In this document: in pieces, positions 1-11,722 of the stretch | How the letters are laid out: every line of letters starts with the position of its first letter | Numbering within the stretch: the stretch's first letter is position 1 | From: Rhododendron vialii | Lineage: Eukaryota > Streptophyta > Magnoliopsida > Ericales > Ericaceae | Assembly: GCF_030253575.1 (NCBI RefSeq) | Contig: NC_080557.1 | Location: 44,716,501-44,780,500, forward strand | DNA: 64,000 bases | Reading direction: 5' to 3' | Made by a program: the position numbers and the translations under genes | The notes under the pieces: generated by a model | Told to the model about the DNA's origin: nothing | The model's database searches: none | Seen by the model: only the letters and a program-made list of their open reading frames with translations

Positions 1-347
1 TTGGGTTCGCTTGAGTTTAATGAGCTGAGCCGAATCAAACCTGAGTCTTGACGAGCTCAATTCGAGCTTAGATTCGGCTCGGCTCGATTCATTTGAGTTT
101 AACAAGCCAAACTCGAGCCAAGATGTTCAAGGTCGAATCGAACTCGAGCCGAATCCGAGCCGAACTCGAGCCAGACTAGTATCTTAACGAACCCAATCGA
201 GCCGAACCCGAGCCTTGAAAAGTTTTAACGAGCCGAACTCGAGCCAAGTTGTTCAGGCTCGAATCGAACTCTAGCCGAACTCATACCTTAACGAACCTGA
301 GCCGAACTTAACAGGGTTCAGCTCGATTCGGTTCATTTACAGCCCTA
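1..347. mobile_element. hAT-like MITE, GAGCTCG-rich family (truncated by window start)
   Basis: The stretch is built from degenerate GAGCCGAACTCGAGCC-type units and ends in TTTACAGCCCTA at 336-347. That end matches the right end of the complete copy at 3260-3807, so this is the right part of the same family. The left end lies outside the window. There is no coding potential. Confidence 0.6.
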
Positions 348-360
348 CTTCCTGTTACAC

Positions 361-363
<3 letters not shown>

Positions 364-397
<34 letters not shown>

Positions 398-477
398 AAT
401 GAGTTGGGTCTTGGAGCAATTTCTATTAGGTTATGTAAAATTATGTTGAGTCATTCTTTCCGGTAAAGTGGGTCAAT

Positions 478-515
<38 letters not shown>

Positions 516-600
516 ATGAGTTGGGTCTTGGAGCAATTTCTATTAGGTTATGTAAAATTATGTTGAGTCAGTCTTTCCGGTAAAGTGGGTCAATTTGCAG
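364..600. repeat. Two 117-bp tandem copies, each headed by a (GA)n tract
   Basis: A unit made of a (GA)n run plus about 85 bp of unique sequence (ACTAATGAGTTGGGTC to CAATTTGCAG) occurs at 364-480 and again from 481. The copies differ at only a few positions, so the duplication is recent. The GA tracts at 366-394 and 483-511 probably took part in slippage or unequal exchange. Confidence 0.85.
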
Positions 601-2709
601 GAATCCTTGAATCTAAAAGCTTCCTATATACGTTAGTACTCAAATTCCAATATATATTAACCGCAAGATTGCATGGATCATGACTCTTGCGTCATACCAA
701 ACTTTACACTACGGAATTCGAAATCTTGGAATTCCTCGTTAATTCTTTGATGTGGTCGCCACTGTTTAATTATAGTTCTCCCGAAGCACGGTCATGTGGT
801 GTTTTGGTCCGGTACATTTCAACACCGCACATATATTCTCTTAAAATTCACAACTAAGTATATAAATCCCGCATAGATGAGCGGTGCTGAAATGATCTGA
901 GCACTGCCTGTCTGTATATGAAACTACTAAATAAAAATAATTACTGGTGATCACATCACGACCAACTCTTTCTAGAAAACAAGCGCTTCGATCTACAACT
1001 CACCAAAAATAAACATTACTAACTCCCCAAAGGAATTGTTTGGTAACTTCCTCTAAATGCGGCAAAAAACAATAGAGAAACAGTAGAGAGTATAGACCAC
1101 GGCTTAATTTGTTTACCCATTCAGTTTACCAGCACACCTGGTGAGAGCTGCCGTGGCAAACAAATGCGGCAGTTGATTGTGCAATTAACTACTAGTAATC
1201 AATAACCACATTCATAATACTAGAGTTCGTGCCAAATTAGAAGAAAAAAAAAATATTTGGAAGGAGCTAAATAAGTTTATTAATTAGGAGGAACAAAGAT
1301 ATTTAATAGTCATTAGATCAAAAAATAAGTAACATAGCTAATTGCTATTGTTACACTTCACATGCAAATCAACATTCAAGAAACTGAAAGTACGAAGAAA
1401 AATAAAAGAAGAAATTGATGATTCTGGTGGTAATTATTTCTCTCACTGTGTCTTCTTAATCTGTTCGTTTTCTTGGCCTCGAGTTGAAGCAGTTATATGT
1501 CAAATGCATGCACATTTTTTAAAATTTTTTTTTTTTGTGCCAGACGATATACATTAGTGGGGTGTTAGTATGTCAGTCAACGGGGGTTCAGAAGCTATCC
1601 ATAGCCCTGAACCTCAAAGTTGCTCTCCGTGGGACTCGATCCTTAGTCACCACTGGCGAGAGAAGTGAACATTCCATCTGTGCTAGAGCGCGTGGAAGTT
1701 CATGCATACACATATTAGCAAGACTGGGATTTGATGATTGTGGGAAGACGGTGGACGGTTAACTCCTAGTCCCTTGAAAAGTGGAAGCACAAAATATAAT
1801 GTGTGGAACTCACATGTACATAAGAGAGGTGTGGTTGGGGTGTGACAAATTGATGTGTCTCTAGTATAGTAGTATCTCTGACAAAATATAATTCAAATAT
1901 GGGTCAAATGCTACTTACACAACGATCCAAACACAACAACTTACACAACATCTCACATACATATGGGGTCGTGTTTGATTTTGTATTTGAATTGTTATGC
2001 GAGTATCATTTTTGTATCTAATTACTAACCTACCCAAAGAAGTTACGGGCTCAAACGCAATTGAAGTGTCAATCTTAAGAGTGTTTGAGGGACAATTTTG
2101 GAATGAAAAAATTGGGAGACACCAAACTGATTTATATATATTAGAATAGATAGATATATTATTAGAAACTGAAAATCAAAATGGCAGAAAATTTGATAAA
2201 ATGAAAACCGTGCCTTATTATTTCCAGAGAACATACCAGAGAAGGCAACATTTAACGCTAACAATTGGAAAACAACAGATTAAATATTTATTCCTCTACC
2301 CATAATTTAATTCATGGAAATTGTTTGTTGAAGGTTTTTGAATCTGGCTTATTAAAACAAAAAAGGCACTAGAAATTCAGTATGTCATTCTAAATTTTAA
2401 TAAGTCTTAAAATAACCCCTATCACAATCTTCGAAGCACAGTAAAAAAAAAGAAAAAGAGTACTGGCGAGGGCTGGCACCGTCAGAAAGTTATACGTACA
2501 TATACTAAAGGGAATGTCTGGGGCTCGAGTCTATGATGAGACGTGAATCCATTTTGATTGTTAACCTACTAATTTCTCTCCAAGCTCCAACTGATGCATA
2601 TACAATATTGGTCCAAAACGAGAAATTAGTGAATGCCAGGCCCGACTAAAAAAGCATTCAACTCTGTTTGGGAAGATGAAACTTCTATCACAGACTCACA
2701 GTCTCCCTT
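601..2709. other. Intergenic, AT-rich, no gene recognised
   Basis: Short open frames here (1342-1557, 1535-1762, 2043-2264) encode nothing recognisable and have no splice or promoter context. A GGGACTCGATCC-like motif near 1633 hints at an old tRNA-derived SINE, but no box A/box B pair could be fixed. Confidence 0.5.
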
Positions 2710-3023
2710 GTGAATTGATCTAGTAACCGGAGAATTAATTGATCAAATCAGAATTTACCCAGTCAATTAATTAAATGAAGCTAGCCACCATAGATTAAGA
2801 ACCAATACAGATCGAATATTAATACGACAAGCCGATAACTATGAAAAATGTGACATATTTTAAAAGAATAGGATGCATATACGGCTATGAATATGTTATA
2901 TAAAAAGCTAGCACTTGTCCGTGCTTAAGAGCACTTTCGACAATAATCTTATCTTAACATAATGTGTGTATAACAACGTTTAACAACGTTGAAACCGCAA
3001 CGATGATCGATGATGTATGTGAA
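2710..3023. repeat. Diverged duplicate of the region upstream of the AIR12-like gene (partner 6746-7096)
   Basis: Shared blocks occur in the same order and orientation in both places: an AGTCAAT(T)AA stretch, AAATGAAGCTAGCCA.CATAGAT, AAAAGAATAG, and GATGATGTATGTGAAGC near the end. Between the blocks the copies have drifted. The partner lies 5' of the AIR12-like gene, so this may be the leftover promoter of a lost tandem copy. A dispersed repeat is the alternative. Confidence 0.6.
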
Positions 3024-3163
3024 GCAACTACTAATTGTTGCTCATACATGTAAGGAGCCAGGGACAGAGAGGACAACCATATATTGTTGCTCATGAATGA
3101 AAGAAACCAATACAGAGGACACATGAGGGCAGAGGCACACCTTATTTTGATGTTTTGAGCCTA

Positions 3164-3208
3164 CCCCCCCCCCCCCCCCCCCCCCCCCCGCTCTCTCTCT
3201 CTCTCTCT
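3164..3208. repeat. C26 homopolymer followed by (CT)n
   Basis: Twenty-six consecutive C residues at 3164-3189, then G and a (CT)9 run to 3208. The exact length should be treated with caution, because assemblies often miscount such runs. Confidence 0.9.
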
Positions 3209-3259
3209 CAATGATTCTCCACATTTGTATGTGGTAGTGGGTTCACCACCTCTTGTGAG

Positions 3260-3807
3260 TAGGGCTGCAAATGAGCCGAGCCGAGCTTTACAATGTTCAA
3301 ACTTGTTTATTAAGTTTTTAACGAATACGAGCTCGAGCTCGGTGAAAACTTAACGAGTCGAGCTCGAGCCGAGCGGGCCTTGGCTTGACTCGAGCTCGAG
3401 CTTGTTCACAAGCCTCAACGGACCAACGAAAAATGTATATATATCCTCGCATAGGCCTAATACAACCAAAAATATTTTGATTGTGAATGTATATATCTTT
3501 CATTTTCCTATGGAGGGATGGTGTGCTGGTGTGCGTGTGCTCTCGCCTCCCTTGATTGACTGAAAACTGAAAACGAAAAGAACAAATTATGAAATAATAA
3601 TAAAAATTCTAAACTTTAGTGTATATACCCCGGCTCGCAAGCCGACTCGAGCCGAGCTTATCCTAGCTCGAACTCGGCTCGTTTACAAAATGAGCTGAAA
3701 AAATCGGCTCGAGTTTGTTCGTTTAACTTTCGAGCCGGGCTTAAACGAACCACTAACAAGCCGAGCTGCGAGCCGATCGTGAGCGACTCGGTTCGTTTGC
3801 AGCCCTA
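3260..3807. mobile_element. Complete hAT-like MITE, GAGCTCG-rich family
   Basis: The element starts TAGGGCTGCAAATGAGC and ends GTTTGCAGCCCTA, giving inverted ends of about 13 bp or more. The flanks CTTGTGAG (3252-3259) and ATTGTGAG (3808-3815) form an 8-bp target duplication matching at 7 of 8 positions, as expected for hAT transposition. The interior is GAGCTCGAGCC-type low-complexity sequence around an AT-rich core. No transposase is present, so it is non-autonomous. Confidence 0.8.
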
Positions 3808-4487
3808 ATTGTGAGTCTGTTTCCACCTCAAGACCGAGTAGGTTCATACCACAAAGCTATGGTCAGCCCATCGCGCAGGGCCCATAGCTAAGCCGCGAGA
3901 GTGTTACTGGGCCCATTTCCCCACCACTGATCCACAAGCCATTGCTATCTCACAGAATAAACCGCCAGCTTTCAAGTAGAGATTTGGAAACTAATTTTAT
4001 TCTTTGTTAAGGGATGATTAATATTAGAACTTGTAGACTTTTTTGGGAGTACTATGGATGATTAACCTGTTGGATAAATTATAGGATTAGGATTTTTTTT
4101 ACAAGTTAAAAAAAAAAAAGAGAAAAGAAAACGTTATAATAGCCTGCGCAATCATGTAGGGTGGTCGAGACACGCGGATTGCACTCTCTTTAGGATGGTT
4201 ACACCCCCTTTTGCGCACAGGGTTTAATGTGCTCTTTTCCAAAGATACAACGACCTTGGGATCAACGAGCTGAGGACGTTTAATGTGCTCTCTCCTCCAC
4301 GGTTCCGATTAGGACAGGATCAACAAGCGGAGGATGCTTGAGGTCTGAGGTCTATTACGTGTAGTTTTTTTTTGCTGGTTTGTCATCATGGGTGTGGATT
4401 ATGAATTTTTAAAATGTGAGGTGAAATATGCCCCACTGTGATACCATGTGAAAACTTTTTATCTATCTCAAAGCCAATTGATAATGA
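3808..4487. other. Intergenic, nothing recognised
   Basis: No gene is visible. The phrase GTTTAATGTGCTCT occurs twice (near 4224 and 4278), a weak sign of an internal repeat. Several A/T homopolymers are present. Confidence 0.4.
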
Positions 4488-5275
4488 ATGGAGAGGTCCC
4501 AAATATTATTAACCGAACCCATTCGAGCCAGAGATCACCTTAATTCCACCATTGCTTCTTCAATTGCCCTGGCAGTTGAATGGTATCATGTTGCAATTCC
4601 AGCCTCCTTGGAAGCTAGAAACCGTAATATTGTGCTTGTGAAATGGTGCCCTCAGGGCACGTCTTTCTATAAATTGAACACAGATGGCGCTTGCAAGAAG
4701 GACCCTTCTCAGGCCACGGGAAGTGGCTTGATCAGAGATGAAAAAGGAAGCTGGATTTCAGGCTTCCGCAAATCCCTACGGCAAATGACGGCTTTGGAAA
4801 CAGAATTGTGGGCTCTTAGGATGGACTTGATCAACTTGCTTACAGCAAAAACAGCTTATTCCCATTTGTGTGGAAATGGATGCCCAGGCAGCCATTCAAT
4901 TGCTTATGGGTCCAAATCAATCTCGACATGTACAATTTTAATAATCTTATACACGATTGCAGATATTTGATGAGGCAACTGAGAGTGGAGAAGACTGACA
5001 ATGTCTACTGCGACGGAAACAAGTGCGCCGATCTACTAGCTAATATGTCGTCTAATGATGCTTTAGCTAATTTTAATAATCTTATACACAATTGCAGATA
5101 TTTGATGAGGCAACTGAGAGTGGAGAAGACTAACAATGTCTACTGCGACGGAAACAAGTGCGCCGATCTACTAGCTAATATGTCGTCTAATGATGCTTTA
5201 GATTTTCATGTATTTGATATTGCTCTGGCTTGTATTAATTCGCAACTTAATTTGCAAAGACGCAAATGGGGTTGA
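4488..5275 (+). pseudogene. LINE (non-LTR retrotransposon) remnant: RNase H domain with internal duplication
   Basis: The translation contains an RNase H-like segment typical of the 3' end of plant LINE ORF2: KLNTDGACKKDP with the first catalytic Asp, GSGLIRDEKGSWISGF, a TALETELWALRMDL segment with the Glu, and a C-terminal YCDGNKCADLLAN block with the last Asp. The reading frame shifts at least twice between about 4840 and 4935, where VEMDAQAAIQLLMG is in another frame, so the copy is dead. A 135-bp unit (4934-5068, repeated from 5069) is duplicated in frame and repeats the C-terminal block. The frame ends at a TGA at 5273-5275. No 5' part (endonuclease, RT) is present. Confidence 0.75.
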
Positions 5276-5723
5276 ATACCCTAGACTCTTGTATGTTTCT
5301 TTTTTTATCTAATGTTCCCTGGTTTTACCCACTCCACTTTCAAGTAATGTTATGTTTTCTTATCTTCGGCCCTTTAAGAAGAAAAACAAAGACCATGCTA
5401 GGATAAATTTTGTTGTGTATCAGCCGAATAGTAGGTATTAGGCAATGAACTCATTAATTTTTGTTATTAGGGACAAGAACATGCTACTAATAATTTGGAG
5501 TCAATCAAGGACGACTAGACCAAGTCATTGGGTTCAACCACCCCACATGACCCCTAACGGTACATGCATATTCCTCCCTTTAGAAAACCCACGTAACGTA
5601 ATATCACATGCATGTGATCATAAATAATATTAACCTGAATTTATCATCCCTGAACACTCTTTTTTCTTTTTGTTTTGGATTATACATCTCAGGATTTATG
5701 GTGCGGATCGGAAGAAGCACGGG
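5276..5723. other. Intergenic between LINE remnant and AIR12-like gene
   Basis: No gene is seen. It probably contains the 3' UTR of the minus-strand AIR12-like gene. A frame-by-frame look at 5600-5723 on the minus strand shows no GPI-signal-like or transmembrane continuation of that gene. Confidence 0.4.
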
Positions 5724-6293
5724 TCACAGAACTAGAGTCCCCATGGAATTCAAATTCGCCGTCTCGAACTCGTGTTGGTTCGGCGCGCCTTCGGTGACCG
5801 ATCCCCCAACCTGCCAAACCTGGTTCACCGACTTTGTGTTCGCCGGCAATGCCAGCGTGGCAAAGATCCTCATCACGCCGTCAGAATGTTCCGCGCTGGC
5901 GTCAGAGACGTCGTACGCGATCCTGGATTTGACAACCTGGCTGTAGGAGCTGATGTTGTAGGTGTTGACGATCATCGACCCGTCCGGTTGCTTGAAGGTG
6001 AGGAGGGCTTGGGAGCCCGACATGCCCGTGCCGGTTGGGTTGATGGCCCAGGCAACCCAACCGTCGGGTTTGGCGGGAGGGGCGACATAGGCAATGGAGA
6101 GGGAGGAGGCGGAGGGAGTATAGGTCCAGTGGAGGAAGGCGTCGAGGTAAGGCAAGTCTGTGCAGTTGGTGTATTGCTTGTTGTTTCTGAAGGTCTGTGA
6201 GGTGCATTTTAGGGAATGGGAGGGTGAGATTAGCAGAAGCATTAGTGAAGAAAGGCAGAGAAAGAGCACAGCTTTGAATTGAGGAGAAGCCAT
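5724..6293 (-). CDS. AIR12-like secreted DOMON-domain (DUF568) protein, C-terminally short
   Basis: The 189-aa product belongs to the auxin-induced in root cultures 12 (AIR12) family of extracellular b-type cytochromes thought to act in plasma-membrane/apoplast redox. Residues 1-27 form a signal peptide with a hydrophobic core (AVLFLCLSSLMLLLI). The DOMON domain fills about 30-182 with conserved LHWTY, DGWVAWAINPTGTGMSGSQAL and NQHEF motifs. Met91 and His174 lie where the axial heme ligands of AIR12 are placed. Cys30 and Cys44 are present. The protein stops right after the DOMON (SMGTLVL), so both the GPI-anchor tail of AIR12 and the cytochrome b561 domain of the larger relatives are missing. 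A TATA box lies at 6331-6340, about 40 bp upstream of the ATG. It may be a soluble apoplastic form, an unrecognised spliced exon, or a truncated gene. Confidence 0.85.
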   Translation of the reverse strand: MASPQFKAVLFLCLSSLMLLLISPSHSLKCTSQTFRNNKQYTNCTDLPYLDAFLHWTYTPSASSLSIAYVAPPAKPDGWVAWAINPTGTGMSGSQALLTFKQPDGSMIVNTYNISSYSQVVKSRIAYDVSDASAEHSDGVMRIFATLALPANTKSVNQVWQVGGSVTEGAPNQHEFETANLNSMGTLVL

Positions 6294-6330
6294 TTGGGAA
6301 GAAGTTGGAGTTGTTTCAAATATTGAGAAG

Positions 6331-6340
6331 GTTTTATATA
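6331..6340 (-). promoter_or_regulatory. TATA box of the AIR12-like gene
   Basis: TATATAAAAC on the minus strand, 38 bp upstream of the ATG at 6293. The spacing implies a very short leader of about 5-15 nt. Confidence 0.6.
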
Positions 6341-6745
6341 AGGAGAGGAGAAAATGGAAGAAGTTGGGGTCGTGAATAGATTATATGGAGTATGAATTAA
6401 GATAATTTCATGCGAAGATTCTCGTGTGAACTCTTTTGTGATATAAAATAGGACTAATCATGGATGCACATAAGCTGATCTGGATACTTGAGTTATAAAA
6501 AAAAGGATTAGTAATAATTTTATTTGATGATCTAACTAATTATTTTATAATTTCGGCGTGTACGCCATCCTTGTTGTGATAATAATTCTTTTAAAACACA
6601 TCATGCTTACATGGTACATACATGTAGGTGTGAAATCCTCAACATAAGCACAAATTTTTTTTTTTTAATCCGCCTCAACATAAGCACATTATGAACCTTC
6701 AAATTAAGTTCAAACTATTGCGATTAGTGTTAGTAATACTAAGAA

Positions 6746-7096
6746 ATTGTGAATTGGTCTATTAGCTAACCAGGCAATGAAATGACCAAATCACAATTAC
6801 CAGTCAATAAAATGAAGCTAGCCAGCATAGATGATCAAGAATGAATACTGATACATGATACTGATACGATGCAATATTACAGATGCAATAATGGTGACAA
6901 TTTCTTAATTAAAAGAATAGAATACCTAAAACAAGTACCGATGTTGATACTTTATAATATGAAAAAAAAACTATTAGTTGCATGTGCCTAAAGACATCTT
7001 CGACGATAAAATCTCATAATTTTGCTTAATTTATGTTTGTAGCATTTAACATCAGAACCACAGCGATGTTGAAAGTATGATGATGTATGTGAAGCC
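6746..7096. repeat. Upstream region of AIR12-like gene, duplicated at 2710-3023
   Basis: This is the partner of the diverged duplicate described at 2710-3023. It starts about 450 bp upstream of the AIR12-like start codon and is followed by a (TA)n tract at 7117-7146. Confidence 0.6.
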
Positions 7097-7114
7097 ATCA
7101 CAACAGCAGAGAAT

Positions 7115-7116
<2 letters not shown>

Positions 7117-7146
<30 letters not shown>
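7117..7146. repeat. (AT)15 microsatellite
   Basis: Uninterrupted AT dinucleotide run between the AIR12-like gene upstream region and the RPL32 promoter. Confidence 0.9.
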
Positions 7147-7149
<3 letters not shown>

Positions 7150-7279
7150 TAAAATTTATAATATTTTTTATATGCAATATGAATCTTGTTTGAATTTGAA
7201 TATTATGTGCTCTTTACACAAGTGATTTCATTCTCAACACTTTTGGGTCATGATGGATGGGGCATTCCCATGTCTTTTT

Positions 7280-7389
7280 TGGGCTGGGCTTTGCAACCTA
7301 CTGGACCCTCACATGAACAAGAGGCCCGGTAGAAGACAGAGCCCTTTTATTATCAAAACAAGATACGGCCCAAAAGTAACCTCTCCGTC

Positions 7390-7428
<39 letters not shown>

Positions 7429-7458
7429 CTCTTATTTCCTCCTAACAGAATTAGGGTT
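7280..7458 (+). promoter_or_regulatory. RPL32: RPL32 promoter/leader: site II motifs and telo-box
   Basis: TGGGCTGGGCT (7280-7290), AGGCCCG (7322-7328) and GGCCCA (7367-7372) are site II-type TCP-binding motifs. TTAGGGTT at 7451-7458 is a telo-box on the opposite strand. Site II plus telo-box is the known signature of plant ribosomal-protein gene promoters. A long (CT)n tract at 7390-7432 lies between them, in or next to the 5' leader. Confidence 0.7.
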
Positions 7459-8496
7459 CACAGGTGGGCTCACCGCAGCGTCGCGACCAGGTTCGAAACC
7501 CATAAGCTCTTCATCTCTCTATTGGTTATTTGCATTTGTTATGCTGAAACTTGAGATTTAGATAGGTTGATTGGGTGATTTCTTCGCAATTGATGAATAA
7601 GCCTATGAATCAGTAGATTTAAAGTGCTTCCATAACTATGGCCTTCAAAATATCTTGAGACTATATCTGAGAATATAAAAAAGGGTGAAAAAGTAACGGA
7701 AACTGATGTTAATTTCCTCACGATATTTGGTTGTGCTAGGAGTATGTAATGTAATAAGAAATGGATTTGTCCAGAAATGCTTATCTGTTTGATTAGTTAC
7801 TCATGAGAAGATAGGTAAATGTCATATCCTTGGAAAAATAATTGATCCGAACGTAGTAATATGTAGAATTTCTTGCTCATGGCTAGTGATGTATGCGTAT
7901 TTATGAACTTTAGGTTTGGATAAGAATTCTGAAAGAGGAATGGATGATGTTCATTTCATGGTAAAAAGCTCGTAAGTTTATTTGCGATTTAGTTCCTTCA
8001 ATCAGCTCTAGATATGTTGTGTTGTGAGTATTAAAATGTTATGTTTAATGGATGTCAAATTCTCGAGGAGAGATTTTGAGGCTGTTTCTCTCATCTCTTC
8101 CACCCTCACCACTGCCAGAAAAGAAAAAACCACTTCTTTCCCTATTTGAGTAGCTGGATAGTCATTGCCTCTTTACTTCTTTGATGAATGTGTACAGGAA
8201 ATAGATATGATTTCCGGAAAACAAATCCCCACTTGGTACAACTTGGAAAAATTGGTAGAGAAGGGGACACAGATAACACCTTGTTGTTTGCTCATGAGTG
8301 TAACAAGCAAAATAGGGGACCCTAGAAGCACACCTTATTTTGATTTTCTTGAGCCTCACCTTTTTGGTCGGAATAAACCTTCAATAATCAAACTCATGTA
8401 TGTAATTGTATTTGTGGTTATCTTTTAGCTCATTGTTTCCGAATATGTCTCAAATTTACTCAACTGTTTTATATTGGTGTCGTTGGTATAGAAACG

Positions 8497-9699
<1,203 letters not shown>

Positions 9700-10159
9700 G
9701 CAGCAATGGCTTTCACTTGTTTTTGTTTAGTATAAGAGTTTCGTTGGGAGTATGAGGTATCGCAACTTTGGGTAGACAGCTTCGGCAGTAGATTTCGTCT
9801 TAGTTATTGAAAGGACCATGAGACTAGCATGTTTTGTTTTACTGAACCGGTCCTGGCTTTGGTTGATGTGTGGTACAATGTTCCTAGACCTAGTGAGAAC
9901 AATTTTTGACTGTTTCTTATGTTCGTCATCCCATTAGAAATATGAATCTGTTGACCTAAGCAATTGTGGCTGCTGTGAATTAGTAGCTGTTATCTCTCTT
10001 ACTCTTATTCTTTTAAAAAGCAAAAAAGAAAAGAAAAACACTTTTTTAATGTATCTGGGTAAGAATGCCGCTTTCTAATTTTGCTCTAAATTCGAACTAT
10101 TGATCCTTGAAATGACTACGAATCCCTGTTTGATTGGTGAGCGGATTCATTCAGTGATA
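9700..10159. other. RPL32 3' UTR and flank
   Basis: AT/T-rich sequence after the stop codon, with no second gene. The 3' UTR probably ends within the first few hundred bases, but no single poly(A) signal could be singled out. Confidence 0.4.
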
Positions 10160-10393
10160 ACATGATGTCTTGCATTGCGCCATCCAGGACTCTGACTTTC
10201 GAGATTGTTAGTAAACAACGGACCCTGTTCACTTTCGAATTTCTCTATCCATCGTCGAAGTTTATTTTCCATGACGTATTGCATTACGCCATCTAGGATC
10301 GACTTTTGAGATTGTTAGAAAAAAGGACAATACCCTGCACGGACAGATACTCAACCTCATTGACTTTCGAATTTCTCTATTCATGGTTGAAGG
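10160..10393. repeat. Imperfect tandem duplication (about 110-120 bp units)
   Basis: The order CATGA.GT.TTGCATT.CGCCATC.AGGA, then GAGATTGTTAG, then GACTTTCGAATTTCTCTAT occurs at about 10160-10268 and again at 10270-10393. The second copy has an insertion of about 15 bp. It is an old, diverged duplication with no coding sense. Confidence 0.65.
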
Positions 10394-11124
10394 GTTTTTT
10401 TTCCATATTGGGAATCTGTATAATCTTTCTGATGTAAGGGAGGTCAGTGTAATTTCAGAAACCTTAGGGGAGGTTTCTGCATTTGTCAGAAACATCAAAG
10501 GAGGTCAGTAAAATTTAGCCAATTCAATTTGTTTCTCCTGATCTACCCACTTTTTTAGATGAATTGAAAAAGTAAAAGAAATTCACGACAGACAGAAGGT
10601 TTGTTTTCTCTTATCTTGTCACTGGTTAGAAAAAATTAGAGCAACTCCAATGGAGTTGTATTTTTTGCATCCGGATGGATAATTATAATAGATGAAAAAA
10701 GTGGTTAAAAGTTAGTTAGATATAAAACAGAATTCACCCATCTCCAATGGTGAGATGTAAAAAATGGATGGATAATTAACTAATTTTTCCTCCATCTAAA
10801 TTTTCCTCTACTTTCTCATCCCTAATTCAAGAACTACTTCCGTTAAAAAACAATTTTGGTATCCGGAAATCGAAGACTTAAAAAAAAATTAATTCCGCCA
10901 AAAAAAAAAAAATTTACTTCCGTCCCAAATTTTTTTTACTTTTCATCCACTTCAATTACACCATTTACTTCATCCATTTACTCCATTCAACTCTCAACCA
11001 CATCATTTACTTCATCCATTTACTCCTCACTCTCAACTACACCATTTATTTCAGTCATTTACTCTCATTCACTCTCAACTATGCTATTTACTTAATCTAT
11101 ACACATGATAACAAAATAATTTAA

Positions 11125-11465
11125 TTAATTATCAAAATAACAATAATAATAATATTCTCTGTTTATTACCTCATTTTGTTCTGTCATTCCACTTTGATGT
11201 TGTCTTTGAATTTGCCTTAAATATCTACGATATTTGTTGTAAGCCTGCTGGATGACTTGCCATCGAGACTTGATAGAAGCATCCGTTCGTACATCGCCTC
11301 TTGTGAATTCGGTGTATTTTTTTGTAACCCGATTCCATAATTTAGATCGTACTTGGTTGGTACCAACAATCGGGTCTTGACTAACACACAAGTAAGCATT
11401 ACAAATTGCTTCATCTTGATCAGAGCTCAACAATTTTCCTCTCTCACTACGACTTCCCTCTGCCA
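11125..11465 (-). CDS. Myb/SANT-like (trihelix) ORF1 protein of a Harbinger element
   Basis: Translation from the ATG at 11465 gives 113 aa starting MAEGSRSERGKLLSSDQDEA. The pattern (acidic EAICNAYLCVSQDPIVGTNQ, then LWNRVTKKYTEF, then SIKSRWQVIQQAYNKY) is that of the Myb/SANT-like DNA-binding domain found in PIF/Harbinger ORF1 proteins and in host genes derived from them. In those elements ORF1 binds DNA and helps the transposase. An upstream in-frame ATG would add 30 aa that do not resemble the family, so I chose the internal ATG. CTATAAATG at 11559-11567 is a fitting TATA box about 95 bp upstream. The protein ends shortly after the domain in a Tyr-rich tail, shorter than autonomous ORF1 proteins. 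Confidence 0.7.
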
Positions 11466-11558
11466 TAATTGATACACTTTTTCTTTTTCTTTTTTTTTGT
11501 TGAGGGTGTTTGTGGAGAATGGAGAAAAATTTTGTTGTGTAAAATTGAAAACACAAAC

Positions 11559-11567
11559 ATTTATAGG
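11559..11567 (-). promoter_or_regulatory. TATA box of the Harbinger ORF1
   Basis: CTATAAATG on the minus strand, about 95 bp upstream of the chosen start codon at 11465. Confidence 0.45.
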
Positions 11568-11722
11568 TAGGAGGGGAAAAAAATGACCGTTGCTATTTTT
11601 TGTGATCATCAAAACATTCGTTGGGTCAGCCAATGATCGGATCCTCATCAAAAAAATAATAGCCAACAGTCGGATCAAAAGACCCGTTGGCTGAGATTAC
11701 AACCATTCCCATTCCAACTTTA

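Noticed and set aside
5772..6200. 142-codon plus-strand frame opposite the AIR12-like gene
   Set aside because: Shadow frame of the DOMON coding sequence on the other strand.
8165..8428. 87-codon open frame in the RPL32 leader intron
   Set aside because: No recognisable domain, lies within an intron, and shares only a short phrase with intergenic DNA. Mentioned as an observation but not called as a gene.
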